A program made the position numbers and the translations under genes. The notes under the pieces were generated by a model. It saw nothing but the letters and a program-made list of their open reading frames with translations. It was not told where the DNA came from and ran no database searches. A stretch of 64,000 nucleotides of DNA, taken from positions 1,116,001 to 1,180,000 of the forward strand of contig NC_090115.1 in NCBI RefSeq assembly GCF_023973825.1. Reading direction: 5' to 3'. Source of the DNA: Plasmodium brasilianum. Its lineage: Eukaryota > Apicomplexa > Aconoidasida > Haemosporida > Plasmodiidae. Shown one piece after another: positions 52,448 to 63,448 of this stretch (position 1 is the first letter of the stretch; each line of letters starts with the position of its first letter).

Positions 52448-54845
52448 TTATTAATTTTTAAAGTTTTCCAAATGTGTATAAAAATTATTACATTTAGTGT
52501 AACATATATAGTAATATGACTATTATATAATGAACTATATTTTTTATTATAGACAAGAAGACCATTTATAACTGAATTATAGGAACATTTTAGAATTAGT
52601 GAAACAGATAATTTTTATGTTAAACTATAAAAATTCTAAAAAACCAAACATGTCCTCTTTGTAGAAAAACAAAATATTGATTTTCTTGATAAATTATATA
52701 AGAAACCACACAAATAATATAATATTTTTGATAGAAATTAAATATGTAATTGAATAATTTATTTATTGTAAACATGGTATTATAAATCTAGTAAAAATAT
52801 AAAAATACTATTATGGAAATTTAATATCTTTTCTTTACCAACGTGTGTTATTATTATGAATAAATAATATAATTTATTAAATATAAAAAAGATATGACGC
52901 GAAAGTAGGTAAAGGTTATTGATATATATATATAAAAATAAAATATCTTTATACTATATATATATAATAATGAAAAAATAAAATATTTTACTAGGAAATT
53001 AAACTTAATGTATATGAATTCTCAAATTCGGAAATATATAAAAAATTTATACAAATATTTATTTATATTATAAAAAAATTTCTCAAAAAAATATATAAAA
53101 ATAAGGAATATTATTAAAATTGAAAAATCGTTTTAAGTAAGTTTCATGGAGAATTTTTCTATAAAAAGAGTACAATTACGTGATGTATTTTATAAGTAAT
53201 CTGTATATTATTATGAATATATAAAATTTTTTATTGAATTATTTATATAAAAACACTAGGTAAACATGAAAATGTGAAATTACCGTATTCCGAAAAAACT
53301 TAAAGAAAACCAAATAAGAACCTCAGTACATGCCTTCACGGAATTAATGTATATATATATATATATTAAAATAAAAAGATATATTATTGTTAATTTAAAA
53401 TTTTTTTTTCTTTGTAATTTAAGAATAGTATATTAAATTTATTTATTTTTTTATTTGTTTAATATGAATAATAATATTTATTAAAGTAAAAAATAATATA
53501 ATGTTTTATTATAGGACTATTTCAATGTATTTTTTTGAACATGATATATTCATAATTTTCATACCAAAAATTATTATATATAAAGTGTAAAGATATTAAG
53601 GAATAATATATTTTTTGTGAAGTTATTTTTAAGAATATATTATTTATTTATGATCGTTATGTTATTTTGTATCCTTAGAATTTGCTCCTGATATTACTAA
53701 TTTGTAAAAGAATAAATAAAAAAACAATATATTCAATCTAAAATTATCAGATAAATATTACTAGAGAAATTATTTTTTTAAAATATACATATTCATACTT
53801 ATTATGTATATATCATATTCTGCAAATTATTCCTATTTTTATATATATTTCATTTGATATATCTTTGAACTAAGGAAATTAAATTAAATATATTTTGGGA
53901 ATTTTTAATCCTTCTCTCTATTTATTGTTCCTTATTTTTTATTATGTTTATATTTCTTCTAAATATGTATTTTTAATTTAAAAACATTAGAAAGAAATTA
54001 GTTTCATAAGTTTACAACAATTTTGCTTGGAAATAATGATATATATTAAAGTAATTTAAAATTTATTGTTTTAAAAATTTAGCTAAAAAAACGAATAATT
54101 TTTTTTTTTTTTTTCTTTTAGTTACCTTTGAAATATGCACTTTTTTTCACATATTATATTGTGTCTTATTAATGTAATTTTTTAAAAAGTTAATAAATCT
54201 TATGGAATTCCATTTTTATAATTAATATAATACATAATTATTAGAAAATGTTTCTTTTTTAAATTACTATTACTACTATCATATTGTTTTGATAATAAAT
54301 ATTTTTGAGCAATAATAATTATTTTTTTCCAAAATGAGTATTTACAATATTAGCATTATTAATAAGAAAGAATTATTAAAATTAGGAACTAGTCTCTTAA
54401 TATGTAGTATAATACCTAATCTATATTCTATATTTCATATATTTTACATTTTACATATATTTAATAGTTTGAAATATTAAAAAATTATATATATATAATA
54501 TATATATTTTTTTTTTTTTGGAAAAGAATTATACAAAATACATTTAATTACAATATTCTATTAAATTATATACTTTGAATATTTATGAATAAATATAAAT
54601 TATATTATTTTTATTAAAATTAATTTCTTATAAATAATATTAATATATAAATGTTATAATATATTTTTAATGTTTGTATACATTGCATCTGTTGTAAAAA
54701 AACATTATAATTATATATGTATTATTACGTTATTATAAATAAATAACTAATAAAATAAGTATAGTAACCTTTATGATTTAAAAAATATAACAGTACTGTT
54801 TGTTTTTTTATTGCTGAATATAATACATTTATAAAATTATACAAC
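52448..54845. other. gene-free spacer, upstream flank of the 54846 gene
   Basis: This is mostly low-complexity. At 53144-53335 (+) one frame begins MENFSIKRVQLRDVFYK and, after four stops, gives IPKKLKENQIRTSVHAFTE, a possible further relic. Long T-runs lie at 54100-54114 and 54509-54520. Confidence 0.35.
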
Positions 54846-55702
54846 ATGGAACAAAAAATTAAGTTAATCTTTTTTATTAAAATTTGCATATATTTACTTT
54901 TGACTTTGATATGTCATTTTTGCATTGAAAAGGTATGATTATATTATTTAATGAAATTATTATTTTTGATTTAACTTGTTTTTATTTTTATCAATGCTAA
55001 TTTTGAGAATAAGATAAAATACTCTTTTAAATAATAAATATTTTCTTTTTTTATTAGATTATGCTTAATATATCGAAGGAAGAATATAAATTTAGTACAA
55101 ATTTAGATTTACGAAATTTTCGACTGTTATCAGAGTATAAAAAAGAAAATGATTTAAATATTGTAAAATCAGAACAAGAAATGCTTAATCATGAAGATAA
55201 CAGTGAAAAGGTTTTATGCAGAAATATAAAGGGGAAAAAACTAACGAACATACAATCAAGGAGAAGTTTATTTTATGATGAATTCCGTAAACAATATAAG
55301 GTACAAAAAATATTAATATATGGAGGAAAAAAGTTATCCCGCTTTGAAAGAAAATTTTTCAAGCAACTTGATTACATAGATTTTATTAGAAAGAATCCGT
55401 CAATTAGTAATAAAACATACCAAACATTAATATGTAAAAAGTTTGGACATAAACTGTTTCTACCTACTTTAGTACTCTTGTGGATGTTATTAGTAGCATT
55501 AGGAAGTTCAATTAGTGGTTATATGGGTAAATATGTAACTATTAATGAGGATCAAAGTTCAAAGATTATTCTATTAAAACCTGAATACGCTATACCATTT
55601 TTTGTATTTTTGGGTATATTAATTATCATGTTTATGTTATGGTCCGCTTTTACTTATATAAAGTTTAGAAAACATAAAAGAATTTTCAAGAGGAAATGTT
55701 AG
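54846..55702 (+). CDS. fam-l/fam-m exported protein
   Basis: Exon 1 is 54846-54932 (MEQKIKLIFFIKICIY.., donor GTATGA). Exon 2 is 55058-55702, after TTTTTTTATTAG. The product is about 243 residues and unbroken. A canonical export motif, R-L-L-S-E, lies at residues 51-55. The family core appears as KKLSRFERKFFKQLDYIDF, then SISNKTYQTLICKKFG. Two membrane segments follow: FLPTLVLLWMLLVALGSSI (about 165-184) and IPFFVFLGILIIMFMLWSAF (about 208-227), with a basic tail FRKHKRIFKRKC. It is diverged from 41876 in the tail and loop, so it may belong to the other of the two sister families. It is the upstream member of a plus-strand pair with 58961. Confidence 0.9.
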
Positions 55703-56103
55703 AATGGGTAAAAGAAATATTTTTTTTGTGTAGTATACAAATTGATATGAATAAATATATGTAGTATAGATAGTTATATATTTAATAAACATGTGTTTAA
55801 TTGCTTCAACTACATAAATGTATGTATGAGTAGGTATAATTTTTGATACACATGAATAAATAAATTATTGTGTTATTATTTTTGTTATTCTAAATATTTT
55901 ATTGTTTTTCAGTATGAATTTTAGAATGTTATTTCAATTATATTATGTATTATTGGTTTATGCTTATATTTGTACATGTAATTAAATTCTAATGAATATT
56001 ATATGTTTGTCCGTTAAAATAAATGTATTATAGCAGAGTTCATGCAACTATATTGAAATGTAATAATTTTTGATTGAAATAAAACTTGATAGTTATAATT
56101 TTT

Positions 56104-56130
56104 TATGTTATTCTAGTCCAAAATTATTAT
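56104..56130 (+). repeat. downstream element TTATTCTAGTCC, copy 3
   Basis: TATGTTATTCTAGTCCAAAATT lies about 405 bp after the stop of the 54846 gene, matching the copies at 21644 and 46684. Confidence 0.55.
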
Positions 56131-58818
56131 TTGTTTACATAACGTTAATAATATTATTGTTAGTTTTAAAATCAAGATAAATACGTATTATGCTATATTT
56201 AATGAAACAAAGACAAAACATTTTGTTGTACTGATATAAATATATATATATATGCTTAAAAACACATAGTATTTATCATATAAATACATCTTATAGGTTG
56301 TTTTATAGTTCGTAATTTGCGCAAAAATCAATTTATCTATCTATATATATTTTTTTTTATTGTATATTTGAAATTTTATGAATATAAATGAAAGCTTATA
56401 TTTTTTTAAGATTATTTATAAAAGTTTACTAGAAAATATTTATAATCATATGAATTATTATCTTCATTTATAATTTTATTATAGTTCCTAATTGTAATGT
56501 TAATTATGTTTTACACAAATTATTTTAATATAAATTCTATTGAAAATTTATAATTATATATATACTGCATATCGACCTTACAGTTCATGTCGTTCAAGGA
56601 TTAAATTTACTCAGATATTTATAGATAAAATATAGGAATATTTTCTTTTCTACTTCTTAATCATTAATATCTAAGAATGTGTTATATACCTATAAAAATC
56701 TATATGATTTCAGTAGTAATTGGAATAAATATATAATTTTTATAACCTCTTAAAAATGTGTAAATATTTTTTTATATGTTCGTAATACTTTTTATGGCTA
56801 TCTATAAATATATGAAGTAATATTTTAATATCATTTTATGAATATATAAAAATGATCATAATTTATATTGATAATGTCTAATTCTTTCATATTTATACTC
56901 TCCTTTTTTTAATAATATAAAAATAAAAGAAATATTCGTTTCTTCTATATTTAATTCATATTAAAATTCAAAACTCAAGTTGTTTCTAAGAAATAGTGAT
57001 TATTTATTAGTAAAATCTTGGTTACAATAGTTTTCTTATGCACGTTATAATTTATTTTGTTAGTTCCTATGATATTTCTATAAATACGAGGGTATCAATT
57101 TTTATATTTATGTTGTTACGCATTGGAAAATGTTGATTTAATTCTATACATTATAAATTATGTATGTATCTACGATAATACAAATTATTAACAAAATATA
57201 TTTGTACATTTATTTTTGAAAGTATTAATAAAAAAAATCAATAAATTTTACTATTATTTAAAAAGATAAAGAAAAAGCTTAAGAAAAAATAATATTCCCA
57301 AGAATGCTTGAAAATATAAGTAAATTAAGATAATAAGCTCATTGTATTAAGTACACTATATACATTAATGTATTTTTTTCGTACTAAAGTGTTTATCCTA
57401 CTTTTTTTTAACTTTTCTATGTTATACAATTTCATATGTAAAAAATCTTTTTTTTAATTGATTAAAATACTTATTGATGAAATTGTATGAGCAGGTGAAT
57501 GATATTATATGAGTCTAATTATAAATATAGAGTTAAGTACATAAAACATAATGTAATGAAAATATACTAAAATCAATTTTTGTTAATTTTTTTTTTAATT
57601 TATTAAAAAAATTAATATAACTGTTACAATTTTTTTTATTAAGAACACTATAAAATTTTCTGAATATAACAAAATTATAATTATTAAGCGCTTTATTATA
57701 TTTCACTAAGAGTAACTATAATTGAATATAAAATAATTTCTGTATTATAAGAAATGCTTATATAATACATAAATATTAATTGTTTATGCTTTGCCTTAAA
57801 AAAATGATTTTTAAAAAAATAATATATTATGCATTCTTTATATATTTTTCATTCAGAGAAATTATTAAATCTATCTTATTCGTAAAATTTCTTAATCATA
57901 ATTTTGTATATCTAAAATTTATATGTTATGTGTTACTTTTGTTTATAATTTTATATGCTACTAAATATTTATGAAATTAATGAATTAAATACAATGGTTA
58001 TATAGCATATTAATTTTATCCAAAAATTTTTTTTTTGTTCTATTAATATTTTTTAAACGTATGGGTTTTTACCTTTTTAAAACAACCACAAATATAATAT
58101 TCATGAGCTTTTAAAATTTTCATTATAAAGCAATAAATTTTAATTGGATTTATCCATATATTAAAATATTGTAAAAATTTTATCCGCAAATATCATATTT
58201 ATTATTATAGAACTTTTAAAAAGATACGTATTCACAGAATTGTAGCTATCCATAAATTGTATAAATATATAGTAATTAATAATAGAACATGTTTTGTTAT
58301 TTCTTTATACACACTAATGTATATATTTTATAGAACGAATTATTTTTGATAAATTCTTATTTTTTTTTAATAATTATTTTTGTTATAGTAACTAATATTA
58401 TTTAACTATATCACTAAACGATACAATAAAACATTTATAAAATTAGAATAATTACATGAATGCAAAGCAAAAGTTCAAAGATAGCTTCTTTACATTCATT
58501 ATAAAAATTTTCTACATTTTATGTTTTATTTTAAATTAATGAGAATTATTTATGGCTAATTAAATAATTTTTGATTCCATTTTATATATCTAATCATTGT
58601 ATTTTTTATTTAATTTTTTATTTTTTAAATGAATAATAAAAAGAAATTTTAATTTATTTACTATTAAATAATTAACTTGAAAAATTAAGGAGCATCATAA
58701 TTTATTTTTATTTCAATTAATTTCACAATAACGTTTTTTTTTTTATAATAAATCCTATATAGTAATTGTATTAAATCAATTTTAAAGTTATATTGTATTT
58801 ATGAAATATAAGTTATAT

Positions 58819-58850
58819 CTATATAAATTCATTTTATTATAATAAAAATA
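58819..58850 (+). promoter_or_regulatory. 5'-flank block shared with the 25015 gene
   Basis: CTATATAAATTCATTTTATTA followed by an A-rich run lies at the same distance before the start at 58961 as its match (24873-24910) does before 25015. Confidence 0.45.
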
Positions 58851-58960
58851 AATTAAGTAAAACAAAAATAGTAATTTAAACTATTTCTATCATTAATTTT
58901 AGGTTTTCTGATGTTCATATTTTCACTCACTATTACATCGTAACAGTGAAGTAATAAACA

Positions 58961-59800
58961 ATGAAGGAAAATATTAAATACCTCATTTTTATTAAAATTT
59001 TTACTTTAACTCTTTTAATTTGGATATAATGTTACAGCAATAATGTGGTATTATCATAATATTTCATTAATTTTTTTTGTTTTCTTTTCTGTTAGTTGTT
59101 CTATTTTTAAAACAATACTTTATTAGTATAGAAAATATATATTCTTTTAAATAATAAATTCTTTTTTTTTAGTATAGCTGTAGGATATCATATAGTAAGA
59201 TGCAAACGTTACATGGATATTTATGTTTAGGAACTAATAGAAAACTAACAAATTACTTAACATATGTAAAATCAACAGTAGATATATCACATAAATAGGA
59301 GAGTACTAAATTACTAAAAGAGTAGAATATATTTGTAAATGAAAATGTTCATGTATCAGAAAGAGAAGAATTAAAAGAAAGAGTTATTAATTAGGGGGAA
59401 ACGGAATAAAGTAGCTAAACAAAATAATCCTCCATTACTTATTAGAATAGATGCATATTTTGAAAAGAAAATATTCAGTATACTAGATTCTATGGATAAA
59501 ATTATGAGTAACTTTAATATTAATAAAACGGGTAAATGTATAAGTCTATTTGGAAAAATAATTTCAACATTTTCTCCTTTCTCTTTAATTTTATTAGAAG
59601 CACTTTTTTCATACATATTATCTAATTCATTATGTAAAAATAAATTTCAAGTAAAGCAACAATTACAAACAGGTTATGTAGCTTTACTATCATCTGTTCC
59701 TGTTTCTGTTGGATATCATATATTACTGGTATGTACACCTATCTTAATTACATTAGTGTTAAATATATTACGAACAAATTCAAAAAATAACAAAAAATAA
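58961..59800 (+). pseudogene. exported-protein pseudogene, same family as 25015
   Basis: Exon 1 starts at 58961 (MKENIKYLIFIKIFTL..) and has a TAA after the tryptophan of the signal peptide; the donor is GTATTA at 59048. Exon 2 starts at 59173 after CTTTTTTTTTTAG: YSCRISYSKMQTLHGYL, then TNRKLTNY, where R-K-L-T-N takes the place of the export motif. Several stops follow, and the frame shifts near 59390-59410. The downstream frame is open to the TAA at 59798-59800: NNPPLLIRIDAYFEKKIF, ILDSMDKIMSN, and two hydrophobic stretches (FSPFSLILLEALFSYIL and ILLVCTPILITLVLNIL). RIDAYFEKKIF corresponds to KIDSYYEKNIF of 25015. It is the downstream member of the pair with 54846, so the same two families pair at 20.4/25.0 and 54.8/59.0 kb if the gene at 20463 is counted as fam-related. 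Confidence 0.85.
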
Positions 59801-62011
59801 AGTTAATAATTTCTAAAATTAGTTATAATGCTTTTAATATGAAGGGTATGAAAAGCATTTAATACAGTGAAATTAGGTGTGCAATGTATTAAATACTATG
59901 TATAAATATGAAATTTACGTAGAATAACATAATTTTTATAATAGAATATGGAAATTATTTTGATATAAAATATAAAAATATATTTTCTTAATTTTCAGGG
60001 AATATGATTGTTTTATTTTATAATTTACATTTTAGAGATTCCTTTGAACATAATTTTATATTTCAATATAATATATATATGTATATTTAAAAATATATGT
60101 ACTTAAAACGTATGTATTCTTTATTAAATTCATGTATAAAAAAGAAATGTCTATGTTTCTTGCTTAAATTATTAGAAAAATTAATATATTTATCATTAGA
60201 AATTGTACATATTTTGTTCTAATTTATTTTAAGTTTATATAATTAGAATTTATTGTTTCTCGATCTAATTAAAGAAAAATATATGATTTATTTCAAATTA
60301 ATTGTAAACGGTTTTTTTTGTGTATAATAAAACGAAAAAAACTTATTTTGTTGTTCTAATAATAAACAAATTTAATTAATATTTATTATAAATGGTATTA
60401 TAATAAAGGCACTATAATTCTTATTTACTGAAAAGCCATTTTTAATGTCTTTAAATTTTTGAACGTTTTGCAAATTAAATTATATATAAGTTAAGGTGTA
60501 ATAAATAATAAAGGATGGAAAAATAAATAATTTTTTTTTGCATAACCATATATGTATGAATGAATAATCATTTTAATGTTTATGATATTAAGTGTATATT
60601 AAGGAGAAATAAAATTTCAAAAATAAAGAATTAAAATAAAAGTTTAAAACTAAATACGTGTTACATTTTTATACGGATAAATTTTTTTCTTTTACCAAAA
60701 AATGCTTAAAAAAATATTTAAAATATATAAGTATGAAAAATTCTACTTACATATTAAATATTATAATTTATTTATTATTACAATATATTCGTTTCTATTA
60801 ATATTATGCATGAACTATGTTCATGTTATAAAATTAATAATGAATAGTTTTATTTACATAATGAGGATATTCGCACATTACGTAATAAACAAATTAGGGT
60901 ATGATAGAAAAATATTATTATTATAAAATAGAAAAGTATTAAATAGTATATTTTTAAGTTACTGAAAATATGAATAATAATCATTAGTGAATGATAGCTA
61001 GAAATTCCATTAATTTTGTGTAAAATACATTTATATAATAATAGGCGAAAATATAGTTATTACTGTAATATTACAAAATTAAAATCTTATATATTTTTTG
61101 AATAATAGAATATAAAAATAAAATAAAAATAAAATTATTTAATAAAATATTATACATTAATTTTTATTTTATTTCTCTTAATTTATTGAAGTTTTTAAGT
61201 AATATAATTCATATATGATAAATTATTCAAAGAAAATTTAATGTATTAATTATCCAATTCTGTGTTCACAAATATTTGTCTATATATAAAGAAGGGTTAT
61301 CTGCTATAATCATGATAAAAGATGTAACAAAACGTTTTTCGTTAGTCTAGTATATTTAATAAATATTTCATTTTTATTTAATTTACAGAGTACCTACAAA
61401 AATTTAAAGCATGTTATAATGAGCATTTAATTAATAGAAAATATATTATTAATTATTATTTTTATGTATAAAGTAAAAGGAAAACTTTTATAAAGTTTAT
61501 ATGTTCTATTTATTTTTATTTTGAACTTTATATATTAGTGTATTATGATCTTTATTACTTTAATAATAATTTTATATATAATTTTTGTGTTATGCTTATA
61601 CAAGCAAATGTGTGGTAAACTTAAATTTTTTTTTCTTTTCGATTTATTTGTTTTTAATGTATGATTAGCTGTAATATTTATAATAAAATGGAAAAAAAAA
61701 TTTTTGCATATAATATTACATTTTGAATACCAATTATATTATTATAACATTAAATACTTTGAATTATTAAATTAAAATAAATATTTTTTTATTTTTATTA
61801 TAAATAATGAAGAACAGTTTATAAAATTTGAAACACTTTTAAACGTGTTCAATTGTATAATCAAAAGAAAAAAAAGAAATTAAATTAATAGCATTCAAGT
61901 ATTATTACAATAAAGATACAATTTAAACTTAAACAAAATTTATGCACTTTATATTGTATTATTTAATTTTTTTTTTTTTAAATACATTTTCTCTTTTATT
62001 GTATTGAATCA
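59801..62011. other. gene-free spacer
   Basis: This is the 3' flank of 58961 and further A+T-rich DNA. A 74-codon ATG frame at 60702-60926 (+), LKKIFKIYKYEKFYLHIK then hydrophobic, has no introns or motifs I recognise. I leave it uncalled. Confidence 0.4.
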
Positions 62012-62230
62012 ATTCATCTAAGCAGGCAAAAATGCATGTATTAGTGTATTAGATGAATTATGGATTATATGTATAGATATCTATCAGATGTATATAAAAT
62101 ATTATAATATTGTGATTATGTGTTATATGAAAAGATATTATAGAGGCCGAAAAAATTATTATGAATGATATAATTATTCCTATAACTTAGTGCTCTTAAA
62201 GACTTATCGAATTTGAAATTATATGTATAA
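62012..62230 (+). pseudogene. possible pir-like remnant
   Basis: One plus-strand frame of 73 codons with eight stops before its terminal one gives IHLSRQKCMY, IMDYMYRYLSDVYKIL, YCDYVLYEKIL and LSALKDLSNLKLYV. The CDYVLYEKIL block resembles the conserved CxYLxYWLYxKI motif near the start of pir exon 2. The case rests on that motif and on frame continuity. The start overlaps an 11-bp inverted repeat (62011-62021 / 62049-62059), which could be chance. Confidence 0.28.
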
Positions 62231-63448
62231 TCACATGATAATATTAGATACAATAATATTTTAATAATATAAGAAAAAAGACGAAAGGGATAAATTTTTA
62301 TTATGTATTTAAAGCCATATATAATTTATTTTTATTAAAAAAGTGTTTATATTAATTGTTTTTTGAATGAGCAGTAAAGTCATATCAATATTGAGGTATT
62401 CAAAAAATAATTAAAATATCATATTTAAAGATAAGACTACAGAGATCACTTATTCATTGTTACAATATTTGGTGTTCTAAATAGGGATATATTCATAAGA
62501 ACATTGAAATCAAATATTCTTAAATAAAATATAATTATAAATGGGAGAATTAATAAGTAATATTTTATATTTAAATTTTTGATGAATATATAGAAAAAAA
62601 AAAAAAAAAATGGTATATAATTTAAAAATACCTTAATTACTTAAAATTGTGAGGACATATATGATAAAATAAATATATTATTATAATATTATTATAAAGG
62701 AACTCTATTTAGCGAAGTAACAATATGGGTTAATTCTAAACAATATAAAATTATATATTAATAAAACATGTAAATTGTAGTTTATGCGAATATATACATA
62801 ACAAAAGAGAATATTTGATGAGGTATGTTTATACGCTGCAAAAAAAGCTTAATTCAGAAGAAAAATAACAATAATGAATACTACATTTTACCGTATAACT
62901 AAAACTAGTTAACTACTAATTACCATTTTATTTTTTAAATTTACTACTAAGTATTCATTAATTATAGAAACGTGTTCTTGGAAATTAAAAGGAATAAGAA
63001 CCACATATATATTCACTGAAAAATATGATTTAAAGTTATTTGATTAATTATATTTTTAATATTTCTATACTTCTAATATTAATATTTTTTATGCAAATAT
63101 TCATAGTTATAAACATATATGCATATAAATAACTTTGGAAAAAATATTTTTAGATAATATATGAAACTTCAATAATTTAAACCAACAATTAAAATATGAA
63201 TAATTTCCTCGTATTAAGGGATATATATAATTATGATAAGTGTTTTTTGCAAGATTAAATATGAAAAAATAATGAATTAATATATTATGTAATTGTATTA
63301 GGGAGTATAATTTTTTATTATTAAACATATAAAATTTTATATACCCTTAAAGTACTGTAATATATTTTAAATATTATGAGACTAATTTTTCACATTGAGT
63401 TGTTTTTTCATATTTATTACTATCTTTAGATTTATATAATAAATAATT
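62231..63448. other. gene-free spacer, 3' side of the right-edge gene
   Basis: No gene is recognised. An A-run lies at 62595-62610. A 73-codon open stretch at 63107-63328 (-) lacks motifs. The last part is the downstream flank of the minus-strand gene ending at 63449. Confidence 0.4.

Larger units (their letters stand above)
55703..58960. other. spacer inside the third doublet
   Basis: One copy of the downstream element lies at 56104-56130. The last 150 bp share a block with the flank of 25015. A 64-codon open stretch at 57780-57974 (+) is rich in I/Y/F/L and is not called. No other coding-like frame is seen. Confidence 0.45.

Noticed and set aside
60702..60926. 74-codon ATG frame (+)
   Set aside because: It has a plausible length and a basic-then-hydrophobic order, but no family, no second exon and no export motif. 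I keep it only as a note in the spacer entry.
63107..63328. 73-codon open stretch (-)
   Set aside because: It lies just downstream of the edge gene in its 3' flank and has no motif.
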